Origin: Treponema sp.
GTDB taxonomy: Bacteria > Spirochaetota > Spirochaetia > Treponematales > Treponemataceae
DNA length: 33,766 nucleotides
NCBI RefSeq assembly: GCF_024696245.1
Contig: NZ_JAILGZ010000108.1
Coordinates: 1 to 33,766, forward strand
Direction of reading: 5' to 3'
Part shown: in pieces, positions 8,366-17,138 of the stretch
Numbering within the stretch: the stretch's first letter is position 1
Layout of the letters: each line of letters starts with the position of its first letter
The notes under the pieces: generated by a model
What the model was told of the DNA's origin: nothing
Seen by the model: the letters and a program-made list of their open reading frames with translations, nothing else
Databases searched by the model: none
Program-made: the position numbers and the translations under genes

Positions 8366-10255
8366 TTATTTTATGGACAGGGCAAAAGAGCCGTCCCAGT
8401 TTTCCGGTACGTTTTTTTCAAAGTCCAGGCATCTTTTTAACATTACCTGACTTGCCTTGTCGTCACTCTTTAACTCAAGTGCTTTTGTAAAATAGCCTGC
8501 TGCATTTTGAAAATTCCTGTCAAAGTAAAGGTGGAGTCCTTTTTTATAGGCATCAAGGAATTCCTTATTGTAACAGCTTTTGTCTCCGGTTATTTCATAA
8601 ATTTTAGTGGCTATTGATTTTCCTTTTACCTTTACGTTATCAAGGTGGCGCATGGTAAAATCAAAGCTTGCATCAGTTTTTTCATTGCTGCTGTTTTTAT
8701 TTTTACGGCAGCTGTCTATGTCATTTTTTACATTATTGGTAATTATTATTTTTGCTCCGTAAATTTTTGTAAGGCTTTCTATTCTGGAAGCAAGGTTTAC
8801 AGAGTCACCAATAACTGTATATTCTTTTTTTTCTTCACTACCAATAGCACCAACGATAGAGTCACCATAATGAATGCCAATACCAACAGTAAAGTTATAA
8901 TCCTTAGGAAGAATCAGGTTTCCTGTATCCATGTGGTCAATTTCATTCATCATTTCTACAGCAGCATTGGCAGCCCTGCTGGCATTAAATCTGTAACTTT
9001 CAGGAGCGCCAAAAAGAGCCATAATTGCATCACCCATAAACTTGTCGATTGTTCCGCCGTGTTTTTTTATAATGACACCCATTTTGGAAAAATAGTAGTT
9101 AAGGAATTTAACGACTTCTTCCGGCTTATTTTTTTCACTTATGGCAGTAAAGTTTCTTATGTCTGCAATAAGAATGGCAACCAGTCTTTTTTCTTCTACA
9201 GCGATTTTTTCTGATTCATCTGCAGAAATAATATCTTCAATAATTTTGGATGGAATAAATCTGCTGAAGGCCTTTCTCATTCTTTCTTCTGCAACTGTTG
9301 CCTTATGAAACCAGATAGCCTTTTCTATAATCATGGAATAGATGGTGGTAAAAAAGTCCAGTCTCTGTTCAAGACGGGGAGTAAAGGCTCCGCTTTTAAA
9401 AGAGCCGATATGAATTGTTGCAGGATAAACCTTACTTGAATCCAGAGGAAAACATTCATAGCTTTCGATCCTGGAATTATTTTCTGATTTTTCTACTTCG
9501 ATTATTTCTTCCTGAATAATATTACTTTTCCAGTTAAATTTTTTACGGTTGTATATTCTTTCTTCAAAGTCACTGCGACAGACATTTTTAAAGTCATTAA
9601 GGTCTTCTTTTGAAAGACTGCTTGGGTAGTCGTAGTACTCCATTATTGTTTCCGTATTAAGGATAATAGCCAGGGCATCATAATTATAAATACCTGAAAG
9701 TGTCTGGGCCATTTTTTCAAGAATCTCATTAAGATTAAGAATGGAGCAGCTGGTCTGAAAGGCATTTTTAATTACAAAAAGTTCAAAGAGTTCCTTGTCA
9801 TAAGCCTTTGTTACAAGATCGAGAAGTTCTTCCGTGTGAATCTTTTTTACAGGAGCCTTGTTTTCTGTCTGTCTGAGTAATTTGTATTGTTCAGTAACTT
9901 TGTTTACAAGAGCAAGCAGTTCATGCATGTTGTCAGAGCGGGGTATAAAAAAGCCGTCACTTTTTGAATTATCACCCCAGAACTGATAAACGCTTCCATC
10001 TTCTGTAGAACAAAGAATGATTCCTGTATTTTTAAGGTAGCCTGTGTTTTTTAGAATACGGGCAAAACTAAAGCCTGAAATCTGTGGAAGTTCCATATAG
10101 CTTAAAACGCATACAGGTTCTTCTTCACAGAGAATATTCAAAGCTTCAATGCCGTCGACAGCAGTAAGAACATTGTAGCCTGCTTCTTCAAGACAGTTAC
10201 TGATAAGAGAGAGCATGGTTCTGGAATTAAAGGCAACAAGAATCTTATCTTTCAC
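8366..10255 (-). CDS. Class III adenylate cyclase with degenerate receiver, GAF-like and TPR-like parts
   Basis: A 629-residue soluble enzyme predicted to make cAMP. The start is GTG 10255, overlapping the cheA stop by 11 nt, with AGGGAG 8 nt upstream. Residues 1-125 fold like a response-regulator receiver but lack its chemistry: the acidic pair is FN (9-10), the phospho-acceptor position is Y53 (VLSYMELP) and the conserved Lys is absent. A GAF-like segment follows (about 150-320). The class IIIb cyclase core (355-555) is intact: metal aspartates D365 and D409, adenine-specifying K405, T480 in YTVIGD, and transition-state N487 and R491. A TPR-like helical pair ends the protein (563-612). Its place inside a che operon suggests it is the output or a partner of that pathway. 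Guanylate cyclase is less likely because of K405. Confidence 0.88.
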   Translation of the reverse strand: MKDKILVAFNSRTMLSLISNCLEEAGYNVLTAVDGIEALNILCEEEPVCVLSYMELPQISGFSFARILKNTGYLKNTGIILCSTEDGSVYQFWGDNSKSDGFFIPRSDNMHELLALVNKVTEQYKLLRQTENKAPVKKIHTEELLDLVTKAYDKELFELFVIKNAFQTSCSILNLNEILEKMAQTLSGIYNYDALAIILNTETIMEYYDYPSSLSKEDLNDFKNVCRSDFEERIYNRKKFNWKSNIIQEEIIEVEKSENNSRIESYECFPLDSSKVYPATIHIGSFKSGAFTPRLEQRLDFFTTIYSMIIEKAIWFHKATVAEERMRKAFSRFIPSKIIEDIISADESEKIAVEEKRLVAILIADIRNFTAISEKNKPEEVVKFLNYYFSKMGVIIKKHGGTIDKFMGDAIMALFGAPESYRFNASRAANAAVEMMNEIDHMDTGNLILPKDYNFTVGIGIHYGDSIVGAIGSEEKKEYTVIGDSVNLASRIESLTKIYGAKIIITNNVKNDIDSCRKNKNSSNEKTDASFDFTMRHLDNVKVKGKSIATKIYEITGDKSCYNKEFLDAYKKGLHLYFDRNFQNAAGYFTKALELKSDDKASQVMLKRCLDFEKNVPENWDGSFALSIK

Positions 10256-12326
10256 TTAACAGCTCCCTTACAGTTTTTAAAAGCATGCCTCTCTCAAACT
10301 GAGATTTAAGTATGTAGGCCTGGGCACCTGCCTGTAAAAAAGAGTCTTCAGCTTTTTTATCATAGGCTCCGGTTACAATAATTACAGGTGTGTTTTTATA
10401 TTCATCAGATCTCCTTATGTTATTAAGGAGGGTATTGCCGTCCATTCTCGGCATGTTTATATCAATAATAAAAATATCAATATGGTAAGTCTTCATAATT
10501 TCAATGGCTTCAATACCGTCACCTGCAGTTTTTACCGTAAAGCCGTCTGTTTCAAAAATAGTCTGTTCAATCTGTCTGGTTGTATTGGAATCATCGGCTA
10601 TAAGAATGGTCCAGATTTTTTTCTTATTCCTTGCATTGAATTTTTTCATGTCGTAGGCAAGAAGCCCCTTCATTCTCTGCATAATGTTTGGAATATTAAG
10701 GATTGGAATGATGGAATAGTTTTCATCATAAACAACCCCTTGAAGGGAATCCATTTTTTTCATTATCTGAGGCAGGGCTGTAACTACAACATTTTCGTAC
10801 TGTTCAATAGAGCGGACAGCAACTGCAATCTGAGTATCAAGATATTCAAGTACTATTATGGCATTATCTTTATCTGATTTTTCTGTTCCAAGAAGGGAAG
10901 ACAGATGGTAGATAGGGATAAACTGATTGTGAATACAGGCATAGTTTTGTCCCTGGCTGATAATAAAGTTCTGGTTTTCCCCGTCAGCAATTTCATGAAT
11001 GTAATGGGAAGGAATCATAAATTTCATGGAACCACTTTGTACAAAAAGCCCCTGCTGGGTTGCAAGAGAAAGTGGAATGGTAAGTTTAAACTGAGTTCCT
11101 TTTTTTTCTTCAGACAAAATCTGAATCTTACCCTTAATTCTTTCCATGTTGTTGCGGACAATATCAAGACCTATACCTCTTCCTGATATTTCTGAAGAAG
11201 TGTCTTTTGTTGTAAAGCCAGGCATAAACAAATACTGCTGTAATTGTTTTTCATTCATGGTAGAGATTTCATTTTTCTGCTGTGGGTAAAGACTTAAAGC
11301 CCTCTCCCTGATTTTTTTGTAATCAATACCCCGTCCGTCATCACCTACAGTAATAATGATGTGATTGGAAATCTGATTTTCATAAATAAAAATTTTCCCT
11401 TCCGGACTTTTTCCTGCAGCAAGGCGTTCCTTTTCATTTTCAATTCCATGGTCAATGCTGTTTCTTAAAAGGTGAAGGAGAATTTCCTTAAGCTTTTCAA
11501 GAATTATTTTATCCATGGAAAAATTTGTTTGAGGAATATCAAAGATAATTTTTTTTGACTGTTTTGCAGCTTCTGTTTCAAATGACAGTTTAAGTGGTTC
11601 AAGAATAATGTTAAGGGGCAGCATTCTTAAATCAAGAAGGGCATGCTGGGTTTCAAAAATAGAATTCTCTGTAAGAAGCAGATCTTCCTTTAACTGTTTA
11701 GGAAGACTTAAGGCTGAAGTTTCTGCAAGTTTTTTTTCAAAGCGTTCCAGCTGATGCTTAAAACGAAACTGTCTTATAAGAAGGTCATCAAAAGAACGAA
11801 TGATGGAATTAATTCTTGATATGGGAATCCTTACAGATGTAAGATTTTCTATGTCAGTGCTGTCATCCTGATCTTCATAGTCTGCGTAGGTTGTATAATT
11901 ATTTTTGTTAAGGGCATCAAGACTTTCTATATCAAAGAAAAGTCCCCTTGAAGCTCTTGTAAGGGCATCAGTAAAAGGCTTTATGTTTTCTTCATCGGAA
12001 TGAGTATTTTTTATTTTTTCAAAGAGTTTTTTTATCCGGTCTGTGGTAATAAAAGAAAGCTTAAGTATGCGGTCTGTAAATTCATAGACGTTTTCCCTTA
12101 TGCCTTTAAAAATATCTTCAAGGCCATGTACAAGACTTTCTATCTGTACAAAGTCCATCATTCTTGATGAACCTTTCAGGGTATGAAGGTTTCTTAAAAT
12201 TTCAGTAACCGTTTCCTGTTTGTCCGGATTATTTTTAAGGGTTACCAGACCTTCGGTAAAGGCATTTATGTATTCCTGAGCTTCTTCAATATATGTTTCT
12301 ATGAATATTTCTTTACTTAATGCCAT
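10245..12326 (-). CDS. cheA: CheA-type histidine kinase fused to a receiver domain
   Basis: A 693-residue hybrid chemosensory kinase. The Hpt domain has phospho-acceptor H48 (NLHTLKG). There is no recognisable P2 docking domain. A dimerisation region (about 165-240) leads to an HATPase domain with the N box (LLRNSIDHG, N289), DDGRGID (329-335), FTTKD (371-375) and GRGIGLDIV (382-390). A CheW-like P5 domain (about 420-555) is followed by a complete receiver (572-690) with D578/D579, phospho-acceptor D622 (FIIDINMPRMDG) and K674. The fused receiver may replace free CheY or act as a phosphate sink; no separate cheY lies in the window. It lies 15 bp after cheR. Comparable fusions are ChpA and FrzE. 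Confidence 0.93.
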   Translation of the reverse strand: MALSKEIFIETYIEEAQEYINAFTEGLVTLKNNPDKQETVTEILRNLHTLKGSSRMMDFVQIESLVHGLEDIFKGIRENVYEFTDRILKLSFITTDRIKKLFEKIKNTHSDEENIKPFTDALTRASRGLFFDIESLDALNKNNYTTYADYEDQDDSTDIENLTSVRIPISRINSIIRSFDDLLIRQFRFKHQLERFEKKLAETSALSLPKQLKEDLLLTENSIFETQHALLDLRMLPLNIILEPLKLSFETEAAKQSKKIIFDIPQTNFSMDKIILEKLKEILLHLLRNSIDHGIENEKERLAAGKSPEGKIFIYENQISNHIIITVGDDGRGIDYKKIRERALSLYPQQKNEISTMNEKQLQQYLFMPGFTTKDTSSEISGRGIGLDIVRNNMERIKGKIQILSEEKKGTQFKLTIPLSLATQQGLFVQSGSMKFMIPSHYIHEIADGENQNFIISQGQNYACIHNQFIPIYHLSSLLGTEKSDKDNAIIVLEYLDTQIAVAVRSIEQYENVVVTALPQIMKKMDSLQGVVYDENYSIIPILNIPNIMQRMKGLLAYDMKKFNARNKKKIWTILIADDSNTTRQIEQTIFETDGFTVKTAGDGIEAIEIMKTYHIDIFIIDINMPRMDGNTLLNNIRRSDEYKNTPVIIVTGAYDKKAEDSFLQAGAQAYILKSQFERGMLLKTVRELLSER

Positions 12327-12341
12327 TGCTGTCCTGAAAAT

Positions 12342-13640
12342 CTACCGGCTGCTCAGTAAAAGACAATTTTTTAATATGTCCTGAGGAGCTAAATCTTCCA
12401 TTACTAAATTATAACATATATTCCTGTCTTCTACATATTTATTGAGAATAATGCTGCATTTTTTAAGGATTCTGCAGGCTTCTTCTTTTTTCCCTTCTGA
12501 ATCTTCCAGAAGTCCCTGCTGGTAAAGGGCAGGCCAGAAGTTTTCGTTAAGGACAGAAGCTTTGTAAAAACAGTTTTTTGCCAGACTGCAGTTTTTACCG
12601 TTACGGTAAAAGATTCCCTGAAAGTAAAAATAAAATTCCCTTTTTCTAAGACCCAGGGGCCATTCCTTTAAAATCTCCTGACAGTCCTTATAGTCTGATT
12701 TTGCAAGACTTTTAAAGAACCTCCTTGAATAGGATTCCAGAATTTTTTCGTAACTGCTTTCTTCTGCCTGCCTGGATTTTTCTTTTTCGTAAAGCTGATT
12801 AAGCTTAAAGTTTAAGTCATCCTCTGCTTTTATGACTTTATCTTCCGTTTTCTTAAAAAAGTAAACATTATCTTCGTGAACTTTTTTAAGCTCAATCTTA
12901 TTGTTATTAAAAAGATTTACAGAAGGGATTTCGTTAATGGAAATAAAAAGTATACCTCCAGGCTTAAGCATGGAAGCCATATTACTTAAAATCTCAAGCC
13001 TTAATTCCGGAGTAAAATATATAAAAACATTTCTGATAAAGATTATGTCAAAGAAGTCAGAAGTAAATCTGTGTTCCTTAGTTCTGGCCAGGTTATTTAC
13101 AAAAATATCAATCTGTTTAATGTGTTCCTTTTTTACGTAAAAGGAATCTCCATCATAATTTCCCAGCTGTTCCAGCATTTTTTTGTATTTAGAGCCGTCA
13201 TTACGGAATGAATTAAGGGAAAACTTTCCTTCCTTAAATTTTTCAAGGGCTGCAGTATCAATATCCGAAGCGTAGACTTTTGCATTTATTCCCAGATTTT
13301 TACAGAGGGCGTAAATGGAAAGAGGTTCCTGTCCGGTAGAGCAGGCTGCACTCCAGATTTTTACACAGCCTTCATTTTTTTTATGTAAGAGAATGCGGGA
13401 TAAATAATTAAACTGTTCCTCTTCCCTAAAAAAATAGGTCTCATTAATTGTAGCGTTGTTAATAAGTTTTCTAAGTTCACCGTTATCTTCTTTAAGGCGG
13501 AAGAGATAATCAGTTTCGTTTATATTAAGTTCACTGATTCTTTTTTTTGCATAGCTTTCCACAAAAGAAGTGTGGGCTGTTCCTGTAGTAATGCCTGAGT
13601 GTTCCTTAATTATGGAGAGTATCTGTCCTGTAAAATTCAT
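12342..13640 (-). CDS. cheR: CheR receptor methyltransferase with TPR-like C-terminus
   Basis: A 432-residue protein that should methylate receptor glutamates using S-adenosylmethionine. The N-terminal helical domain and the catalytic domain show NETYFFRE (66-73), the AdoMet-binding SAACSTGQEPLSIY (97-110), ASDID (124-128) and FIRNVFIYF (201-209, the family's RNVLIYF). The extra ~150 C-terminal residues look like TPR helices (around 325-400), as in CheR-TPR fusions; they may dock the enzyme to its receptors, which lack a tethering pentapeptide. It starts at ATG 13640, overlapping the cheB stop as ATGA. Confidence 0.93.
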   Translation of the reverse strand: MNFTGQILSIIKEHSGITTGTAHTSFVESYAKKRISELNINETDYLFRLKEDNGELRKLINNATINETYFFREEEQFNYLSRILLHKKNEGCVKIWSAACSTGQEPLSIYALCKNLGINAKVYASDIDTAALEKFKEGKFSLNSFRNDGSKYKKMLEQLGNYDGDSFYVKKEHIKQIDIFVNNLARTKEHRFTSDFFDIIFIRNVFIYFTPELRLEILSNMASMLKPGGILFISINEIPSVNLFNNNKIELKKVHEDNVYFFKKTEDKVIKAEDDLNFKLNQLYEKEKSRQAEESSYEKILESYSRRFFKSLAKSDYKDCQEILKEWPLGLRKREFYFYFQGIFYRNGKNCSLAKNCFYKASVLNENFWPALYQQGLLEDSEGKKEEACRILKKCSIILNKYVEDRNICYNLVMEDLAPQDILKNCLLLSSR

Positions 13641-14728
13641 ATTCCGGTTTTTCTCCTTATAAAAGGTGCAATCTCTTCAATAGGGAGAACATGTTTTACA
13701 GCACCAATGTTAATGGCCGCCTGGGGCATTCCGAATACAGCACAGCTTTTTTCATCCTGAGCAATGGTAAGGGCTCCTTTGTCAAAAGCTTTTTTACAGC
13801 CTTCAGCTCCGTCTTTGCCCATTCCTGTAAGAATGACTGCAATCATCCTGTCCCCGTAAACTTCTGCTGCACTGGAAAAAAGTTTATCTACTGCAGGTCT
13901 TAAATAGTGAACAGGTTCATCATCAGTAAGGTTTATGTATTTACAGCCATCGTAAGAGCCTGTAACAATCATGTGCTTATCTGCCGGAGCAATATATATA
14001 ACACCTTTTTCCGGTATTGTATTGTCTTCTGCAAGCCTTACATCAAGACCGCTGTTTTTTTTAAGCCATTTTACCAGGTGAAGGTCAAAGTTTGTATCTA
14101 TATGCTGGGTAATAAGAAGGGGCAGGTTAAAATTCTTACCAAGACCTGCAATAAATTCCAGTAAAGCTGCCGGTCCTCCGGTAGACGCCCCTGCAGTTAC
14201 AACTTCGTATTTTTCTTTTTCAGTATTTACCTGATTTAACTGATTCAATTGAATGGAAGGAGGCTTTTGATTTTCTGCAGCCCTTTCTTCTATTCTTTGA
14301 AGAAGGGATTTCCTTTTGCTGCTTCTGCTCTCCTGATTTCTTACATGTTTTTCTGCCACAAGATAAAACTGGTCAAGAAAAGTTTTCATCACAGTCTGAT
14401 TCATCTCAATTAAATCAGGCTTTCTTATAACCTCCAGGGCACCGGCTTCAAGACACTTGTAACCTACATCAACAGCATCTTCAGTTGTAAAGGCTATTAT
14501 GGCAGGATTATAGTCAGCAAGAATTTTTTTAGTTGCAGTTATACCATCCATTACAGGCATGTTTATGTCCATAACGATAAGGTCAGGTTTTAAGGCTTCG
14601 TTTTGTTCTACAGCCCTCTGTCCGTTTTCTGCAGATCCGCATACATTGAATCTGCCGTCATCAGACATAAGCTGTTTGAGGATTGCCCTTACTATTCCTG
14701 AATCATCTGCAAGAAGTACCCTTATCAC
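13637..14728 (-). CDS. cheB: CheB receptor methylesterase/deamidase
   Basis: A 363-residue two-domain enzyme. The receiver (1-120) has acidic D8/D9, phospho-acceptor D54 (VMDINMPVMDG) and K103. The linker is charged and Gln/Asn-rich. The catalytic domain (175-358) has the triad S182 (GASTGGP), H209 (ITQHID) and D306 (GMGKDGA). It removes methyl groups added by CheR, giving adaptation, and should be activated by phosphotransfer from the neighbouring CheA. The start is GTG 14728, with AGGAG 7 nt upstream, overlapping the preceding TGA by 4 nt; the ATG two bases earlier belongs to the previous frame's last codon. Confidence 0.95.
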   Translation of the reverse strand: MIRVLLADDSGIVRAILKQLMSDDGRFNVCGSAENGQRAVEQNEALKPDLIVMDINMPVMDGITATKKILADYNPAIIAFTTEDAVDVGYKCLEAGALEVIRKPDLIEMNQTVMKTFLDQFYLVAEKHVRNQESRSSKRKSLLQRIEERAAENQKPPSIQLNQLNQVNTEKEKYEVVTAGASTGGPAALLEFIAGLGKNFNLPLLITQHIDTNFDLHLVKWLKKNSGLDVRLAEDNTIPEKGVIYIAPADKHMIVTGSYDGCKYINLTDDEPVHYLRPAVDKLFSSAAEVYGDRMIAVILTGMGKDGAEGCKKAFDKGALTIAQDEKSCAVFGMPQAAINIGAVKHVLPIEEIAPFIRRKTGI

Positions 14729-15135
14729 ATCAAGTCTCCTCTGTCTTCATTTAAGCTGAGCGTATCCCTTATTCTTTCCGGATCTATAATTACCTGAAGC
14801 CTGTTATTTTCAAAACTAACTGCCATACAGCCCATATTCTGAAGTTTATTTTTCATAAGGGCGGGGGGAAAACTGAATGTCTTAAGGGACAGCTGCTTTA
14901 TTTCCGGAAGACTTGCTGTTTTTATAAAAAAAGGACGGGGGCATTTTATTAAAAGGCTGCTGTATTTACTTTCTTCAGTCTTGTGACCATAAAAGTATTT
15001 ATCAATATAAAAAAGGGGCATGGAAGTATTTTCTTCAGCAATACCGGAAAAAGAAAAATCTCCAATGTAGCTTTGAGGAATCAGAATATCTGTTTTTTCA
15101 AACGGAATTACCGCAAACCACTCATTCGCTTTCAA
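14725..15135 (-). CDS. Small CheW-like protein of uncertain function
   Basis: A 136-residue protein lying between cheW and cheB and overlapping both (14 nt and 4 nt). The segment IGDFSF...MPLFYIDKYFYG is faintly reminiscent of a CheW beta-barrel but too short and divergent to be sure. No membrane segment or signal peptide. The only plausible start is TTG 15135 with a GGCAGG-like site upstream; the next in-frame Met is residue 39. Context suggests a second scaffold protein (two CheW-like proteins also occur in the Pil-Chp system), but this is inference. Confidence 0.6.
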   Translation of the reverse strand: MKANEWFAVIPFEKTDILIPQSYIGDFSFSGIAEENTSMPLFYIDKYFYGHKTEESKYSSLLIKCPRPFFIKTASLPEIKQLSLKTFSFPPALMKNKLQNMGCMAVSFENNRLQVIIDPERIRDTLSLNEDRGDLM

Positions 15136-15628
15136 AATCCTGCCTTATCCTTTCAGTAATTGTTTTAAAATTCAGTACAGGAACTGCTATATGCTGAATA
15201 CCGTTATCGTAATCAATGGCACCGGTAAAATACAAAGTGTCTGTAGTCTGGTTAAAGGGATGGAGGTAGTTGTTATTTATAGTCTGAAACTCCCTTACGT
15301 CGCTTATTTGAATTGCAATATCATTGTCATCGTTAAGAATAAGAAAAAGACCTGATGACTGACTTTCGTCTTTCTGGAAAAGTGAAAAATCCACGGCTGC
15401 ATAGGGATGACCGTAGTAGTTGATTACACCCTTTATGTATTCCGGAACAAAGGGAACCTGAAAAATTTCATCATTACGGAGAATTTCCCTTACATTATTG
15501 GCATCAGTTGCATAGGCCTTGCTTCCGGCGTAAAAAATAAGCCAGGTAGTATTATTTTCTTCAGAATCCTGATTTTCGGAAGGTGAGGCCTGATTTTCTT
15601 CTATCGCTTTGAGAATATTTTCATCCAT
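15122..15628 (-). CDS. cheW: CheW coupling protein
   Basis: A 168-residue coupling protein that should link receptors to CheA. After a Glu/Ser-rich N-terminal tail (1-27) comes a CheW fold with typical segments: VREILRNDEIFQVPFVPEY (46-64), IKGVINYYGHPYAAVDF (65-81) and a LFLILN strand. The chosen ATG (15628) lies 9 nt after a perfect TATAAT, which fits a leaderless transcript; an in-frame GTG at 15646 is the alternative and neither has a Shine-Dalgarno site. It is first of the che genes and begins 50 bp after the rsgA stop. Confidence 0.85.
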   Translation of the reverse strand: MDENILKAIEENQASPSENQDSEENNTTWLIFYAGSKAYATDANNVREILRNDEIFQVPFVPEYIKGVINYYGHPYAAVDFSLFQKDESQSSGLFLILNDDNDIAIQISDVREFQTINNNYLHPFNQTTDTLYFTGAIDYDNGIQHIAVPVLNFKTITERIRQDFESE

Positions 15629-15637
15629 ATTATAGAA

Positions 15638-15643
15638 ATTATA
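15638..15643 (-). promoter_or_regulatory. Candidate -10 box before cheW
   Basis: On the minus strand this is a perfect TATAAT ending 9 nt before the ATG at 15628. The -35 region (TAGCAA at 17 nt) is poor, so the promoter is tentative. If real, the che row can be transcribed apart from rsgA. Confidence 0.35.
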
Positions 15644-15678
15644 CACTCAAAAGCTTTAATTTGCTATTTTTTTATTGA

Positions 15679-16641
15679 TCAGTCTTCAAAACTGCCGCTT
15701 TTCATTTCCTGACAGATACGCATCCAGCTGTCATAGCGAAGGGGACTTATTTTGTTTTCTTCTACAGCCTTAAGGATTGCACAGCCTTTTTCGTGAGTGT
15801 GGCTGCAGCTCATACCGTAATTGCATTTACCTATGAAAGGCACAAATTCCTTAAAGTAAAGGGCAAGATTATCCGGGGTAATGTCATTAAGAAGAAAGCG
15901 CCTTACACCGGGAGTATCAATAATATTTGCCGTAGCACCCTTTATTCCCCCTACAAGGGCTTCATCAATCTGCAGGTGAATAAGGGTTCCCTTTGTTGTA
16001 GTATGGCAGCCCTTTCCGTATTTTTGAGAAAGACTGCCGGTTTTAAGAACTACAGTATTATCAAGAACGTTAATTATTGAACTTTTACCAACACCACTCT
16101 GACCTACAAAGGCACTAAGGTGATTTTCTATAAGGTTTGCAAGTTCTTCCATACCTTCACCTGTTCTGGCAGAGGAGCGGATTACCTTGTAGCCTGCATT
16201 TTCCCACACTTCAAGGCGGGACTGAAATTCTTCATCCCTGGCTGCATTTACATCATATTTATTGCAGACAATAACCGGTGTAATTCCTTCATATTCAGCC
16301 TGAGCTATGGCCCTGTCTACAAATCTTGGGCGGAAGGGGGGATTGTCCGGTGTTGTAACTATAAGAAGATAATCAAGGTTTGCCGCAAGAATCTGAGGTT
16401 CCTTTTTCTTTATATTCCATCTTACAAAGCGGTTTTTTCTTTCTGCAAGGTCTGTAATCATTCCTTTTTCTTCTTCCAGGGTTGAATCATCAAGTATAAC
16501 CCTGTCTCCAGGTGCAAGGGGATTATAGTAACCTTCACTGGCTTTAAGAACCTTGCCCTTAATGGCACAGTTGCGAATATAGCCGTCGTCACATTCAACT
16601 TCAAAAACGTTTTTACTGCCGCTTAGTATAAGACCATACAT
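15679..16641 (-). CDS. rsgA: Ribosome small-subunit GTPase RsgA
   Basis: A 320-residue circularly permuted GTPase that helps mature the 30S subunit. The motif order is the diagnostic G4-G1-G3: NKYD (127-130), GQSGVGKS (180-187), DTPG (242-245). An N-terminal OB-fold comes first. The C-terminal zinc site is C273-x5-C279-x-H281-x5-C287. Length is normal for the family. There is no Shine-Dalgarno; a TTGACA promoter lies close upstream. It reads into the che genes with a ~50-bp gap, which could put them partly under a housekeeping promoter. Confidence 0.96.
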   Translation of the reverse strand: MYGLILSGSKNVFEVECDDGYIRNCAIKGKVLKASEGYYNPLAPGDRVILDDSTLEEEKGMITDLAERKNRFVRWNIKKKEPQILAANLDYLLIVTTPDNPPFRPRFVDRAIAQAEYEGITPVIVCNKYDVNAARDEEFQSRLEVWENAGYKVIRSSARTGEGMEELANLIENHLSAFVGQSGVGKSSIINVLDNTVVLKTGSLSQKYGKGCHTTTKGTLIHLQIDEALVGGIKGATANIIDTPGVRRFLLNDITPDNLALYFKEFVPFIGKCNYGMSCSHTHEKGCAILKAVEENKISPLRYDSWMRICQEMKSGSFED

Positions 16642-16651
16642 ATGTTATGGA

Positions 16652-16680
16652 ATTCTGAATTAAATATGCTCCCCTGTCAA
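16652..16680 (-). promoter_or_regulatory. Promoter of rsgA
   Basis: On the minus strand: a perfect TTGACA (16680-16675), a 17-nt spacer, then CAGAAT (16657-16652). The -10 box ends 10 nt before the ATG, predicting a 5' leader of only a few bases. Confidence 0.55.
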
Positions 16681-16780
16681 GGGAAAAAGGGGCAGAGGTG
16701 GTAAAAGCAGCCTTCTTTTAGGGAAAATAAAAAACTTTCAAAAAAAAATAAAAAAAAATCAAAAAATTTTCAAAATCTTA

Positions 16781-16809
16781 TTGACACAAAATCGTCAAAG
16801 ATATATTCT
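16781..16809 (+). promoter_or_regulatory. Promoter of tRNA-Leu
   Basis: TTGACA (16781-16786), a 17-nt spacer and TATTCT (16804-16809), preceded by a long A-rich tract (about 16726-16770) that could serve as an UP element. The spacer region contains TTGAC-N8-GTCAA as a small inverted repeat overlapping the -35 box. The same -35/-10 pair recurs before the aromatic leader peptide. Confidence 0.65.
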
Positions 16810-16843
16810 ACTTAAGCATTCAGCGCTTAGCTGTGTTGAATCT

Positions 16844-16925
16844 GCGGCGATGTTGGAATTGGTAGACAAGCAAGGTTGAGGTCCTTGTGCCGAAAGGTGT
16901 GCAAGTTCAAGTCTTGTTCGCCGCA
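16844..16925 (+). tRNA. tRNA-Leu (anticodon GAG)
   Basis: The cloverleaf folds by eye. The acceptor stem is GCGGCGA with TCGCCGC and discriminator A. The D-loop contains GGTAGA, the anticodon stem is CAAGG/CCTTG around the loop TTGAGGT (anticodon GAG), and a class II variable arm (GCC-GAAA-GGT) and T arm GCAAG-TTCAAGT-CTTGT follow. The 3' CCA is not encoded. It reads leucine codons CUC/CUU. Confidence 0.96.
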
Positions 16926-16933
16926 CATCTTCT

Positions 16934-16970
16934 AAAGGAATCAGTTAAAAAACTGGTTCCTTTTTTTTTT
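16934..16970 (+). terminator. Rho-independent terminator of tRNA-Leu
   Basis: Inverted repeat AAGGAATCAGTT / AACTGGTTCCTT with a 4-nt loop and one G-T pair, followed by a run of T residues. Confidence 0.85.
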
Positions 16971-17058
16971 GCCCTGAGCTAATCTTTATTTTATTGTTTT
17001 TCATTTAATTTTTTATGTAAATATTTGCTTTTTATTGCCTTCCTGAAGGGAATTTTAC

Positions 17059-17086
17059 TTGCACTGACTTTGTTTTATTGTATAAT
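17059..17086 (+). promoter_or_regulatory. Candidate promoter of argJ
   Basis: TTGCAC (17059-17064), a 16-nt spacer and a perfect TATAAT (17081-17086). A second TATAAT lies at 17101-17106. No convincing ArgR operator was identified. Confidence 0.45.
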
Positions 17087-17138
17087 AAGTCAAACTTTAT
17101 TATAATTATGCAAAAATTTGCAAAAGGAGTGCATAAAA

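Noticed and set aside
15646..15646. GTG at 15646 as cheW start
   Set aside because: It lacks a ribosome site and would place the perfect TATAAT inside the coding region; kept only as an alternative.
17087..17138. ArgR operator before argJ
   Set aside because: The AT-rich sequence contains ATTATGCA-like half sites but no pair close enough to the known consensus to be convincing.
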